This document shows, one piece after another, positions 37,137-46,306 of a stretch of 64,000 nucleotides of DNA (position 1 is the first letter of the stretch; each line of letters begins with the position of its first letter). The stretch is taken from assembly GCF_003696305.1 (NCBI RefSeq), contig NZ_RFFK01000009.1:123133-187132 (forward strand), read 5' to 3'. This DNA comes from Pseudomonas sp. AOB-7. GTDB lineage: Bacteria; Pseudomonadota; Gammaproteobacteria; Pseudomonadales; Pseudomonadaceae. A model generated the notes under the pieces. That model searched no databases. It was not told the origin of the DNA and saw only the letters and a program-made list of their open reading frames with translations. The position numbers were made by a program, and so were the translations under genes.

Positions 37137-38045
37137 ATGCAAGCGCTGTTGAACGAGATACTCGATGAAGTCCGCCCGCTGATCGGCCAGGGCAAAGTGG
37201 CCGACTACATTCCCGCCCTGGCCGGGGTGCCGGCCAACCAGCTGGGCATCGCCGTGTACGGCAACGACGGTCAGCTGCACGTGGCCGGCGAGGCGCGCAC
37301 GCCGTTCTCGATCCAGAGCATCTCCAAGGTGTTCAGCCTGGTGCAGGCCATCGGCCACAGCGGCGAAGCCATCTGGCAGCGCCTCGGCCACGAGCCGTCC
37401 GGGCAGCCGTTCAACTCGCTGGTGCAGCTCGAGTTCGAGCGCGGCAAGCCGCGCAACCCCTTTATCAACGCCGGCGCGCTGGTGATCTGCGACATCAACC
37501 AGTCGCGCTTCGCCGCGCCGGCGCTGTCGATGCGCGACTTCGTCCGGCGCCTGTCGGGCAACCCCGAGGTGACGGTGGACAACCAGGTCGCCGAGTCGGA
37601 ATACCAGCACCGCGCGCGCAATGCCGCGGCGGCCTACCTGATGCAGTCGTTCGGCAATTTCCACAACGAGGTGGAGGCGGTGCTGCGCAGCTATTTCAGC
37701 TGCTGCGCGCTGCGCATGAGCTGCGTCGACCTGGCCCGCGCCTTCGGCTTCCTGGCCAACCAGGGCTTCTGCCGGCACAGTGGCGAGCAGGTGCTGTCGC
37801 CGCGGCAGAGCAAGCAGATCAACGCCATCATGGCCACCAGCGGGCTGTACGACGAGGCCGGCAACTTCGCCTACCGGGTCGGCCTGCCGGGCAAGAGCGG
37901 GGTCGGCGGCGGCATAGTCGCGGTGGTGCCGGGGCGTTTCAGCGTCTGCGTGTGGTCGCCGGAACTCAACGCCGCCGGCAACTCGCTGGCCGGGATGAAA
38001 GCCCTGGAGCTGCTCAGCCAGCGCATCGGCTGGTCGGTGTTCTAA
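37137..38045 (+). CDS. glsA: Glutaminase
   Basis: 302 residues, the normal length for serine-dependent glutaminases. It begins MQALLNEILDEVRPLIGQGKVADYIP. The catalytic Ser-x-x-Lys is in FSIQSISKVFSL; NPFINAGALV and GIVAVVPG are further family blocks. It hydrolyses glutamine to glutamate and ammonia in the cytoplasm. It opens a run of genes for glutamine, asparagine and aspartate use. Confidence 0.96.
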   Translation: MQALLNEILDEVRPLIGQGKVADYIPALAGVPANQLGIAVYGNDGQLHVAGEARTPFSIQSISKVFSLVQAIGHSGEAIWQRLGHEPSGQPFNSLVQLEFERGKPRNPFINAGALVICDINQSRFAAPALSMRDFVRRLSGNPEVTVDNQVAESEYQHRARNAAAAYLMQSFGNFHNEVEAVLRSYFSCCALRMSCVDLARAFGFLANQGFCRHSGEQVLSPRQSKQINAIMATSGLYDEAGNFAYRVGLPGKSGVGGGIVAVVPGRFSVCVWSPELNAAGNSLAGMKALELLSQRIGWSVF

Positions 38046-38068
38046 GCCTTACTGCACCAAGGCGCCCT

Positions 38069-38090
38069 GGTGCGCGCGGCGCACCCTGCG
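38069..38090. repeat. Dispersed palindrome GGTGCGCGCGGCGCACCCT, copy 2
   Basis: Same 19-bp core as at 3401 and 46285, followed by GCG. It lies between the converging glutaminase and acetyltransferase genes. Confidence 0.55.
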
Positions 38091-38111
38091 GCCGCGCGTC
38101 GCCACGGCGCG

Positions 38112-38555
38112 CTACAGCAGCTTGCGGTACTGGACGAAACCGGAGCGCTCGCCGATGCGTTCGTAGAGCAGCATGGCCTGGCTGTTGCTCTCGTGGGTCA
38201 GCCAGTGCACCCGCGAGCAGCCGGCTTCGCGCGCCTGCTGGTAGACGTGCTGGATCAGCTGGCGGCCGATGCCGCCGCTGCGCTGGCCCTTGGCGACGAA
38301 CAGGTCCTGCAGGTAGCAGTAGTCACCGACCGTCCAGGTCGAACGGTGGATCACCCAGTGCACCAGGCCGACCGCCTCATCGCCCTGCCAGGCCAGCGCC
38401 GCGCCCATCGGCTCGGCCGGATCGAGAAAGCGCTGCCAGGTCACGGCGCTGGTCTCGGCGGCGATCTCGGTCATGTAGAAACGCTGGTAGCCCTGCCACA
38501 GCGGCAGCCAGGCGGCGTGGTCGGCGGCGCTGACGGGACGGATCTCGAGGCTCAT
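38112..38555 (-). CDS. GNAT family N-acetyltransferase
   Basis: 147 residues, a single GNAT fold. The acetyl-CoA loop is QRSGGIGRQLIQHVYQQA (about 90-107). VHWLTHESNSQAMLLYERIG is the usual strand-helix that follows. The acceptor is unknown. 27 bp downstream of the asparaginase gene on the same strand, so possibly co-transcribed. Confidence 0.88.
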   Translation of the reverse strand: MSLEIRPVSAADHAAWLPLWQGYQRFYMTEIAAETSAVTWQRFLDPAEPMGAALAWQGDEAVGLVHWVIHRSTWTVGDYCYLQDLFVAKGQRSGGIGRQLIQHVYQQAREAGCSRVHWLTHESNSQAMLLYERIGERSGFVQYRKLL

Positions 38556-38582
38556 GGCTTCCCTCCTGGTTGGCGTGAGGCG

Positions 38583-39572
38583 TCAGTCGCTCATCTCACC
38601 ACAGAGATCGCGCGCCAGCCAGTGCTCCACCTCGGCCGGCGCCAGCCCGGCGCCGAGCAGGGCGAACAGCTTGCCCAGCGCCGCCTCGCGGGTCATGCCG
38701 CCGCAGGACACCAGACCGGCCTCGGCCAGGCGGCTGCCGGCGGCGTACACGCCGAACTCGACATGCCCCTGCGGGCACTGGCTGATCGCCGCCAGCACCA
38801 CGCCGCGGGCGTGCGCCTCGTCCAGGACCGCCAGCAGCTCGGCGTCGCCGGCCGGGCCGGTGCCGCTGCCGTAGCATTCCAGCAGCAGCCCCTGCACACC
38901 GCTGCCCAACAGGGCGCGCAGATGGGCGGCCTGCAGCGCCGGGTGCAGCGGCAGCACGGCCAGATTGGTCGCCCACCGCGGCTGGCGATAGTCGATGCGT
39001 GCGTCGATGGCGGCGCGCTCGGCCTGGCGCCGACGCGGCAGCACCTGGAAGGCGTCGAAGGCGTCGCTGCGCAGCTTGGAGCAGCGCGCGCCGTGCAGCA
39101 GCTGGCCGTTGAAGTACAGGTGCACGCCCGGCGCCACACCGCGCCGCAACGCGCGCATGGCACCGAACAGGTTGGGCCAGGCGTCGCCACCGGCCACGCC
39201 GGCCGGCTGCATGGCGCCGGTCAGCAGCACCGGCACGCCCAGGCCGAGCAGCAAGAAGCTCAGCGCCGCGGCGCTGTAGGCCAGGGTGTCGGTGCCGTGC
39301 AGCACCAGCACGGCATCATGGCCGTCGACCTCGACGGCGGCGACTATGGCGTCGCGCAGGGCCAGCCAGTGGCCCGGGTTCATGTTGGCGCTGTCGATCA
39401 GCGGCAGCAGCTCGCGAAACTGCCACTGCGGCAGCTCGCCCTGCGCCTCCTCGGCCTGCTGCGCACGCATCCGCGCCTCGAAGCCGGAGGCCGGCGCCAG
39501 GCCCGCTTCGCTCATCTGCATGCCAATGGTGCCGCCGGTGTACAGCACCAGCAGTTTCTCAGGGGTCGCCAT
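38583..39572 (-). CDS. L-asparaginase
   Basis: 329 residues. Both catalytic threonine blocks are visible: LYTGGTIGM near the N-terminus and LHGTDTLAYSAAAL near residue 90. No signal peptide, so it is cytoplasmic, nearer the type I (AnsA) class. It releases ammonia from asparagine to give aspartate. The ATG at 39572 has GAGGAG upstream; the longer frame adds five residues. Downstream of the AGCS symporter but separated from it by a terminator. Confidence 0.92.
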   Translation of the reverse strand: MATPEKLLVLYTGGTIGMQMSEAGLAPASGFEARMRAQQAEEAQGELPQWQFRELLPLIDSANMNPGHWLALRDAIVAAVEVDGHDAVLVLHGTDTLAYSAAALSFLLLGLGVPVLLTGAMQPAGVAGGDAWPNLFGAMRALRRGVAPGVHLYFNGQLLHGARCSKLRSDAFDAFQVLPRRRQAERAAIDARIDYRQPRWATNLAVLPLHPALQAAHLRALLGSGVQGLLLECYGSGTGPAGDAELLAVLDEAHARGVVLAAISQCPQGHVEFGVYAAGSRLAEAGLVSCGGMTREAALGKLFALLGAGLAPAEVEHWLARDLCGEMSD

Positions 39573-39596
39573 GGACTCTCCTCGCAAATCACGGGC

Positions 39597-39621
39597 AAAA
39601 GAAAGGGGGCCTTGGCCCCCT
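39597..39621 (-). terminator. Intrinsic terminator of the AGCS symporter
   Basis: The stem AGGGGGCC (39604-39611) with GGCCCCCT (39614-39621) is followed on the minus strand by TTTCTTTT. It sits 20 bp behind the symporter stop. Confidence 0.82.
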
Positions 39622-39641
39622 CCTTCCTTGCTTGGGTCAAC

Positions 39642-41090
39642 TCAACGCTGGTGCACCCGGTCGCCGATCTCGGCCGGGTCCGCGGCGACGACGGGCTTGG
39701 CCGCCTGGCCGGTCCACACCGCCGGGTCGAGGTCCAGGTCGGCGAACTGCTTGGCGTCGAATACCGGCGACTCTACACCAGCCTTGATCTGGCTGTCGTA
39801 GTCGCGCATCAGGCGCAGGCCGACCTTGAACAGCAGCGCCAGGGCCACCAGGTTGCAGATGGCCAGCAGGCCCATGGTGACGTCGGCGAAGGCGAACACG
39901 GTGCCCAGGTCCTGCACCGAGCCCCACAGCACCAGGCACACCACCAGCACGCGGTAGACGATGACCGGCGTGCGCTTCTGGCTGAAGAAGCCGAGGGCGT
40001 TCTCGCCGAGGTAGTAGTTGTAGATCAGAGTGGTGAAGACGAACAGCAGCAGCGCCAGGCTGACGAACACCCGGCCCCACTCGCCGACCACGGCCGCCAG
40101 GGCGGTCTGGGTCAGGACCACGCCGGCCATTTCGCCGCCCGGCTGATAGACGCCGGAGAGCAGGATGATCAGCGCGGTGCTGGTGCACACCAGCAGGGTG
40201 TCGATGAACACGCTGAGCGACTGCACGATGCCCTGCGCGGCCGGGTGCTTGACCTCGGCCACCGCGGCCACGTTCGGCGCGCTGCCGAGGCCCGCTTCGT
40301 TGGAGAACAGGCCGCGCTTGACGCCCATCATGATCGCCGCGCCGATGCCGCCGGCGAAGGCCGGCTCCAGGCCGAAGGCGCTCTTGACGATCAGGGCGAA
40401 TACCGCCGGCACCTCGGGCAGGTTCAGGCCGATCACCACCAGCGCCATGCCGATGTAGGAGAAGGCCATCACCGGCACCAGCACGTCGGCCATGCTGGCG
40501 ATGCGCTTGATGCCGCCGAAGATGATCAGGCCGATCACCGCGGTCAGGATCAGGCCGCTGACGATGGTGGGCAGGCCGAAGGTGTCGTGCAGCGAGCTGG
40601 CCACGGTGAAGGACTGCACGGCGTTGAAGCCGAAGCCGAAGGTCACCAGCAACAGGATCGACACCACGATGCCCAGCCAGCGCTGGCCGAGGCCGTGCTG
40701 GATGTAGAAGGCCGGGCCGCCGCGGTAGCTGCCGTCGGCTTCGCGGCGCTTGTACAGCTGCGCCAGGGAGCACTCGAAGTAGCTGGTGGCCATGCCGACC
40801 AGGGCCACGACCCACATCCAGAAGATCGCGCCGGGGCCGCCGAGCATGATCGCCACCGACACGCCGGCGATGTTGCCGGCGCCGACGCGGCCGGCCACCG
40901 AGAGCATCAGTGCCTGGAACGAGCTGAGCTGGCCGGGCTGACGCTGGAAGGCCTCGGCGAAGATGCGGAACATGCTGCTGAAGTAGCGGAACTGGACGAA
41001 ACGCGAGGCGACGGTGAAGTACAGGCCGAGACCGATCAGCATCACGATCAGCAGCTTGCTCCAGATAAGGTCGTTGAGAAGATCGAGCAT
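39642..41090 (-). CDS. Sodium:alanine/glycine symporter (AGCS family)
   Basis: 482 residues, about 11 helices. The AGCS signature GGPGAIFWMWVVALVGMATSYFE is present in order (positions about 77-100). Other family blocks are GRVGAGNIAGVSVAI and FSNEAGLGSAPNVAAVAEV. It imports small neutral amino acids (alanine, glycine, or glutamine/asparagine in some members) with sodium. Given its neighbours an amide amino-acid substrate is possible, but this is inference. It diverges from the next regulator gene. Confidence 0.93.
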   Translation of the reverse strand: MLDLLNDLIWSKLLIVMLIGLGLYFTVASRFVQFRYFSSMFRIFAEAFQRQPGQLSSFQALMLSVAGRVGAGNIAGVSVAIMLGGPGAIFWMWVVALVGMATSYFECSLAQLYKRREADGSYRGGPAFYIQHGLGQRWLGIVVSILLLVTFGFGFNAVQSFTVASSLHDTFGLPTIVSGLILTAVIGLIIFGGIKRIASMADVLVPVMAFSYIGMALVVIGLNLPEVPAVFALIVKSAFGLEPAFAGGIGAAIMMGVKRGLFSNEAGLGSAPNVAAVAEVKHPAAQGIVQSLSVFIDTLLVCTSTALIILLSGVYQPGGEMAGVVLTQTALAAVVGEWGRVFVSLALLLFVFTTLIYNYYLGENALGFFSQKRTPVIVYRVLVVCLVLWGSVQDLGTVFAFADVTMGLLAICNLVALALLFKVGLRLMRDYDSQIKAGVESPVFDAKQFADLDLDPAVWTGQAAKPVVAADPAEIGDRVHQR

Positions 41091-41251
41091 GGGAGGCTTT
41101 CTCTCTTGTTGTTCTGAATGGGAATGCAGCCCCGCCGGGCGGCTGGCGAATGGTTGGCGATAGGGGCCTTGCCAGACAATTTCGCGGGTCGCGGCAACCT
41201 GACGCGAGTTGATGCTAGAATCGCGTCACTTGCATCAGCCGGTACGCCCCC

Positions 41252-42070
41252 ATGTCCGATGCCCTCGGCGCCAACCTGAAACTGCTGTGCAGCCACTACC
41301 GCTCGATCGCCGAGGTGTGCCGCAAACTGTCGCTCAACCGCGCCCAGTTCAACCGCTACCTGGCCGGGCAGAGCCGGCCGACCGCGCACAACCTCAAGCG
41401 CATCTGCGACTTCTTCGGCGTCGAACCCTTCGAGCTGGCCATGCCGAGCGAGCAGTTCGCCCGCCTGGTCGGTGCACGCAGCCCCGACGCTCAGGCGCAG
41501 GCCGGCAGCGACCCGCTGCTGGAACTGTTCGAGCCGCTGCGCCAGCAGGCCAGCCCGATGGGCCGCTACTGCGGCTACTACTTCGAGTACTCCAACTGCA
41601 TGTCGGTGCCGGGCCAGGTGCTGCTGTCGCTGGTGCACCTGCGCGAGGAGCGCGGCAACTACCTGTTCGAGCGCCAGGAACGCCAGGAGCGTCAGGAACG
41701 CACCCGCGGCGGCGCCGAGGACTGGGTGCGCTGCCGCTACCTGGGCGCGGCCTTCTACCTGCAGGACCGGCTGTTCCTCATCGACTACGAGTCGCTGACC
41801 GGCAACGAGATCAGCCAGACCATCCTCATCCCCAGCTTCAAGAGCCGCATCACCCGCCTCAACGGCATCAAGACCGGGGTGTCCAGCGGCGACCGGCGCA
41901 CCCCGGCCTGCACCCGGGTGGTCTGGCAATACCTGGGCAACGAGATCAACCGGGTCAACGCCTACCGCCAGCTGATGCTCTACGCCCCGGACGACGCGCG
42001 GATCGACGATGATATCCGCCAGCGCCTGTCCGGCACCCAGCTGCACGACGGCCTGTTCGTGCTGGAATAA
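41252..42070 (+). CDS. XRE-family transcriptional regulator
   Basis: 272 residues. An N-terminal helix-turn-helix (about 17-62; SIAEVCRKLSLNRAQFNRYL and RPTAHNLKRICDFFGV) is followed by a larger effector-like domain of unknown fold. A short acidic-basic repeat, three copies of ERQ (near 140-147), lies in the middle. It is divergent from the AGCS symporter with a 161-bp gap, so it may control that gene. The ligand is unknown. Confidence 0.85.
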   Translation: MSDALGANLKLLCSHYRSIAEVCRKLSLNRAQFNRYLAGQSRPTAHNLKRICDFFGVEPFELAMPSEQFARLVGARSPDAQAQAGSDPLLELFEPLRQQASPMGRYCGYYFEYSNCMSVPGQVLLSLVHLREERGNYLFERQERQERQERTRGGAEDWVRCRYLGAAFYLQDRLFLIDYESLTGNEISQTILIPSFKSRITRLNGIKTGVSSGDRRTPACTRVVWQYLGNEINRVNAYRQLMLYAPDDARIDDDIRQRLSGTQLHDGLFVLE

Positions 42071-42164
42071 CACGGCGCCATGCGGTGATGGCCAGGATCA
42101 GCCAGGGCAGTGGCCAGCTGGCGTGGATAAGGGGTGCGCACGCCACACCCTGCAATGCGCCGGC

Positions 42165-42193
42165 AAAAAAAAGGGATGGCCGAGGCCATCCCT
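42165..42193 (-). terminator. Intrinsic terminator of the dicarboxylate carrier
   Basis: The stem AGGGATGGC (42172-42180) with GCCATCCCT (42185-42193), loop CGAG, is followed on the minus strand by an eight-T run. 40 bp behind the DAACS carrier. Confidence 0.88.
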
Positions 42194-42233
42194 GAGGAGC
42201 GAGGCTGGTGAGGCCTCCTATGAAAATCGTCGT

Positions 42234-43487
42234 TCAGGCCGCGTTGTCGCTGTTGTAGACGTCGCGATCCAGCTCCTGCTCGCTGCTGCCCACCAGGGTG
42301 GTGGTCATCAGGTCGCCGGCGACGTTGACCGTGGTGCGCGCCATGTCGAGGATGCGGTCGATGCCGGCGATCAGCGCCACGCCTTCCAGCGGCAGGCCGA
42401 CCGAGGTCAGCACCAGGCCGAGCATGATCAGGCCCGCGCCGGGCACGCCGGCGGTGCCGATCGAGGCCAGGGTGGCGGTGAGGATGATCATCAGGTACTG
42501 ACCGGCATTCAGGTCGACGCCGAAGGCCTGGGCGATGAACAGCGCCAGCACGCCCTGGTAGATGGCGGTGCCGTCCATGTTGATGGTGGCACCCACCGGC
42601 AGCACGAAGCCGGCCACGCCCTGCGACACACCGAGGTTCTTGCGCGCGCATTCGATGGACACCGGCAGGGTGCCGGCGCTGCTCGAGGTGCTGAAGGCCA
42701 CCGCCAGCGCCGGGGCGATGCCCTGGAAGAAGCGCAGCGGGCTGAGGCGCGCCAGGCCGCCGATCAGGCCTCCGTAGACCAGCAGCATATGGGCGATGCT
42801 GGCCAGGTAGATCACCCCGATCACGCTCGCCAGCGGCAGCAGCACCTCGATGCCGTGGGCGGCGACCACGCCGGCGATCAGCGCGAACACGCCGATGGGC
42901 GCCAGGCGCATCACCAGGTCGGTGAGCTTGTAGAACACCTCGGCCAGGCTGTCGAACAGCTTGACCGCCGGCGCCGCCTTGTCGCCGATCAGGTTCATGC
43001 TCACGCCCAGGGCGATGGCGAACACGATGATCTGCAGGATGTTGCCCTCGGCGAAGGCGGTGACCGGGTTGGTCGGCACCAGGCCCACCAGGATCTGCAC
43101 CAGCGAGGGCGCCTGCTTGGCCTCTTCGCTGCCGCTGGCGACCATGTGCATGCCCTCGCCGGGGCTGAACAGGGCGCCGAACGCCAGGCCGATGCTCACC
43201 GCGAAGGCGGTGGTGATCAGGTAGATGGCGATGGTCTTGACGCTGATGCGGCCGAGCTTGGCGCTGTCGCTCATGGCGGTGATGCCCGCCACCAGGGAGA
43301 CGAACACCAGCGGCACGATCAGCATCTTGATCGCATTGAGGAACAGCGCGCCGATTGGCGCCAGCGCCTGGGCGCCGCTCTTGAACAGCATGCCGACGGC
43401 GACACCGAGGGCCAGACCGACGAGGATCTGCTGCCACAGCGGCACGCGCGCAAGGAGGGAGAGGGAAGCGGTATTGCTCTGACTCAT
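42234..43487 (-). CDS. Glutamate/aspartate (dicarboxylate):cation symporter, DAACS family
   Basis: 417 residues, eight helices and two hairpins. The family motifs are AFSTSSSAGTLPVS (serine-rich HP1), GATINMDGTAIYQGV (TM7 NMDGT) and GIPGAG-like TAGVPGAGLIML (HP2). It imports glutamate, aspartate or C4-dicarboxylates with protons or sodium. I chose the ATG at 43487 (MSQSNTASL). Downstream of aspA on the same strand (127 bp). Confidence 0.93.
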   Translation of the reverse strand: MSQSNTASLSLLARVPLWQQILVGLALGVAVGMLFKSGAQALAPIGALFLNAIKMLIVPLVFVSLVAGITAMSDSAKLGRISVKTIAIYLITTAFAVSIGLAFGALFSPGEGMHMVASGSEEAKQAPSLVQILVGLVPTNPVTAFAEGNILQIIVFAIALGVSMNLIGDKAAPAVKLFDSLAEVFYKLTDLVMRLAPIGVFALIAGVVAAHGIEVLLPLASVIGVIYLASIAHMLLVYGGLIGGLARLSPLRFFQGIAPALAVAFSTSSSAGTLPVSIECARKNLGVSQGVAGFVLPVGATINMDGTAIYQGVLALFIAQAFGVDLNAGQYLMIILTATLASIGTAGVPGAGLIMLGLVLTSVGLPLEGVALIAGIDRILDMARTTVNVAGDLMTTTLVGSSEQELDRDVYNSDNAA

Positions 43488-43614
43488 GGTTATCACCCGG
43501 ATTGTCGTTGTTGTGGGGCCGTCTGTGCGGCCTTGAGCGGTGCCGCCCGGCAGGCTAGGGCGGAAAGCAACGCGCCGCACTCGAACGAGGGCGGCGCGGG
43601 TGTTGCCAGGAAGA

Positions 43615-45039
43615 TCAGCCCTGCAGCGGAACCAGGCGCGGGGCGATCATGTTCTCGGGGCGCAGGATGTCGGCCAGGGTGGCCTCGTCCAGCAGCTGCT
43701 CCTCGCGCACCAGCTCCAGCACGCCGCGCCCGCTGTCCAGGGCGACCTTGGCGATGCGGGTGGCGTTCTCGTAGCCGATGTAGGGGTTGAGCGCGGTGAT
43801 CAGGCCGATGGAGTTCTCCATCAGCGCACGGCAATGCGCCTCGTTGGCGGTGATGCCGTCGATGCACAGCTCGCGCAGCATGTCCATGGCGCGGGTCAGC
43901 AGGCGGATCGAGTCGAAGATCTTGTAGGCGATCAAGGGCTCCATCACGTTGAGCTGCAGCTGGCCGCCCTCGGCCGCCATGGTCAGCGCCAGGTCGTTGC
44001 CGATCACTTCGAAGGCCACCTGGTTGACCGCCTCGGGGATCACCGGGTTGACCTTGCCCGGCATGATCGAGCTGCCCGGCTGACGCGGCGGCAGGTTGAT
44101 CTCGTTGATCCCGGTGCGCGGGCCGCTGGACAGCAGGCGCAGGTCGTTGCAGATCTTCGACAGCTTGACCGCGGTGCGCTTGAGCATGCCGGAGAACAGC
44201 ACGAAGGCGCCCATGTCGCTGGTGGCCTCGATCAGGTCGGCCGCCGGCACCACCGGGTGGCCGCTGATGATGGCCAGGCGCTTGACCGCCAGGGCCTGGT
44301 ATTTCGGGTCGGCGTTGATGCCGGTGCCGATCGCGGTACCGCCCAGGTTGACTTCGGTGAGCAGGGTCGGCGCCAGCAGTTTCAAGTGCTGCAGGTCTTC
44401 ACCGAGGGTGGTGGCGAAGGCGCGGAATTCCTGGCCGAGGGTCATCGGCACGGCGTCCTGCAGCTGGGTGCGACCCATCTTCAGCACGTGGCCAAACTCC
44501 AGACCCTTGGCGGCGAACGACTGGATCAGCTTGTCCAGCGCACCGAGCAGGCTGTCGTGGCCGAGCAGCAGGCCGAGGCGGATGGCGGTCGGGTAGGCGT
44601 CGTTGGTCGACTGCGCCATGTTCACGTCGTTGTTCGGGTGCAGGTGCTGGTACTGGCCCTTCTCAAAGCCCATGGCCTCCAACGCGATGTTGGCGATGAC
44701 CTCGTTGGCGTTCATGTTGGTCGAGGTGCCGGCGCCGCCCTGAATCATGTCGACCACGAACTGCTCGTGGAACTCGCCCTGGATGATGCGTGCGCAGGCG
44801 GTGCTGATCGCCGTGTGCTTGGCGGCGGACAGATGACCCAGTTCGCGGTTGGCGTCAGCCGAAGCCTGCTTGACCATGGCCAGGCCGATCACCAGCTTCG
44901 GGTAATGCGACAGCGGCACGCCGGACAGGCGGAAGTTCTGCACGGCGCGCAGGGTCTGGATGCCGTAATAGGCATCGGCGGGGACTTCGAGGGTGCCGAG
45001 CAGGTCTTTTTCGACGCGAACAGATGCAGCAGAGGACAT
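43615..45039 (-). CDS. aspA: Aspartate ammonia-lyase
   Basis: 474 residues of the fumarase/aspartase superfamily. The signature loop GSSIMPGKVNP is intact, with TNDAYPTAIR and GRTQLQDAVPM as further active-site blocks. Aspartase rather than fumarase is favoured by overall likeness and by context (carrier for acidic amino acids, asparaginase, and the LysR gene that accompanies aspA in PAO1). It deaminates aspartate to fumarate and ammonia. Confidence 0.94.
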   Translation of the reverse strand: MSSAASVRVEKDLLGTLEVPADAYYGIQTLRAVQNFRLSGVPLSHYPKLVIGLAMVKQASADANRELGHLSAAKHTAISTACARIIQGEFHEQFVVDMIQGGAGTSTNMNANEVIANIALEAMGFEKGQYQHLHPNNDVNMAQSTNDAYPTAIRLGLLLGHDSLLGALDKLIQSFAAKGLEFGHVLKMGRTQLQDAVPMTLGQEFRAFATTLGEDLQHLKLLAPTLLTEVNLGGTAIGTGINADPKYQALAVKRLAIISGHPVVPAADLIEATSDMGAFVLFSGMLKRTAVKLSKICNDLRLLSSGPRTGINEINLPPRQPGSSIMPGKVNPVIPEAVNQVAFEVIGNDLALTMAAEGGQLQLNVMEPLIAYKIFDSIRLLTRAMDMLRELCIDGITANEAHCRALMENSIGLITALNPYIGYENATRIAKVALDSGRGVLELVREEQLLDEATLADILRPENMIAPRLVPLQG

Positions 45040-45181
45040 GATGGGGATGGCTCTTGGGAAATGCGGCGAGTGCCGCGATGCCCATAGAATATGGGCTCAG
45101 CCACTAGCTCGGCCAATGCCGTTGCTTGCTGCCCTATGCACAATCGGCATAATGTCGGTGTGACTGCGGGATGGCGACAAA

Positions 45182-45346
45182 CGTAGGGTGGGTTAGCCGC
45201 ATGCTGCCATTGGCGAACATCACCTCGTTCGAAACGCGGCGTAACCCACCATCGGCGCAACGTGATCCATCGCCTGGTGGGTTACGCGAGGCACCACGGC
45301 AGCTGCGTCTGCCGAACCGCGTTCAGCGTCGCTAACCCACCCTACG
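45182..45346. repeat. 165-bp nested inverted-repeat element
   Basis: The element is bounded by perfect 16-bp inverted repeats, CGTAGGGTGGGTTAGC (45182-45197) and GCTAACCCACCCTACG (45331-45346). An inner pair, GCGTAACCCACC (45239-45250) with GGTGGGTTACGC (45276-45287), is related to the outer one. There is no coding capacity. It looks like a miniature mobile or REP/BIME-type unit and fills half of the aspA-LysR intergenic region (45040-45372). Confidence 0.7.
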
Positions 45347-45372
45347 CCTCGTGCAAGCCTCGGAAGCCTACG

Positions 45373-46275
45373 ATGAACCTGGAAACCAAATGGCTGGAGG
45401 ACTTTATCGTCCTGGCCGCCACCCGCAGCTTCTCCCAGGCCGCGGAAAAGCGCTTCGTCACCCAACCGGCCTTCAGCCGACGTATCCGCAGCCTGGAAGG
45501 CATGCTCGGCCTGACCCTGGTCGACCGCTCCTGCACGCCCGTCGAACTCACCGAAGCCGGCCGGCTGTTTCTGGTCACCGCGCGCAGCCTGGTCGAACAG
45601 CTCGGCGAAGTGGTGCGCCACCTGCACAACCTGGAAGGTCAGCAGGGCGAGATGCTGTCGATTGCCGCCGCCCACTCGCTGACCCTGGGCTTCTTCCCCG
45701 AATGGATCGCCCGCCTGCGCCGCGAAGGCCTGCCACTGACCACCCGACTGGTGGCGACCAACGTCGGCGAAGCGGTGCACTCGCTGCGTGAAGGCGCCTG
45801 CGACCTGATCCTCGCCTACTACGACCCGGACGCCGCACTGCAGATGGACCCGGAGATCTTCCCCTCGCTGCACCTGGGCACCACCTCCATGCTGCCGGTG
45901 TGCGCGGTCGGCGAGGCCGGCGCGCCGCTGTTCGACCTCGACGGCGGGCAGAGCGTGCCTCTGCTGGCCTACAGCGCCGGTGCCTTCCTCGGTCGCTCGG
46001 TCAACCTGCTGCTGCGCCAGCGCGCGCTGCGCTCGACCACGGTGTACGAGACCGCCATGGCCGACAGCCTCAAGAGCATGGCCCTGCAGGGCATGGGCGT
46101 GGCCTGGGTGCCACGGCTGTCGGTCACCGCCGAACTGGCCCGTGGCGAACTGGCGATCTGCGGCGGCGAGCACTGGCAGATCCCGCTGGAAATCCGCCTG
46201 TACCGCTGCGCCCTGGTGCGCAAGGCCGCGGTGCGCCTGCTGTGGCGCAAGCTGGAGGGTGGCCTGGCCATGTAG
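45373..46275 (+). CDS. LysR-family transcriptional regulator (PA5428-type)
   Basis: 300 residues. The N-terminal winged helix-turn-helix (about 1-62; ATRSFSQAAEKRFVTQPAFSRRIRSLE) is followed by a LysR substrate-binding domain. It is divergent from aspA, the same arrangement as in PAO1, so aspA is the likely target. I chose the ATG at 45373 (MNLETKWLED). The longer frame would run into the inverted-repeat element. Confidence 0.93.
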   Translation: MNLETKWLEDFIVLAATRSFSQAAEKRFVTQPAFSRRIRSLEGMLGLTLVDRSCTPVELTEAGRLFLVTARSLVEQLGEVVRHLHNLEGQQGEMLSIAAAHSLTLGFFPEWIARLRREGLPLTTRLVATNVGEAVHSLREGACDLILAYYDPDAALQMDPEIFPSLHLGTTSMLPVCAVGEAGAPLFDLDGGQSVPLLAYSAGAFLGRSVNLLLRQRALRSTTVYETAMADSLKSMALQGMGVAWVPRLSVTAELARGELAICGGEHWQIPLEIRLYRCALVRKAAVRLLWRKLEGGLAM

Positions 46276-46284
46276 GTGTTCGGG

Positions 46285-46306
46285 GGTGCGCGCGGCGCAC
46301 CCTACG
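46285..46306. repeat. Dispersed palindrome GGTGCGCGCGGCGCACCCT, copy 3
   Basis: Same core as at 3401 and 38069, followed by ACG. It lies between the converging LysR and hydrolase genes and overlaps the last bases of the hydrolase. Confidence 0.55.

Noticed and set aside
39642..41251. Operon joining asparaginase with the AGCS symporter
   Set aside because: A strong intrinsic terminator with a T-run lies between them at 39597-39621, so co-transcription is at most partial.
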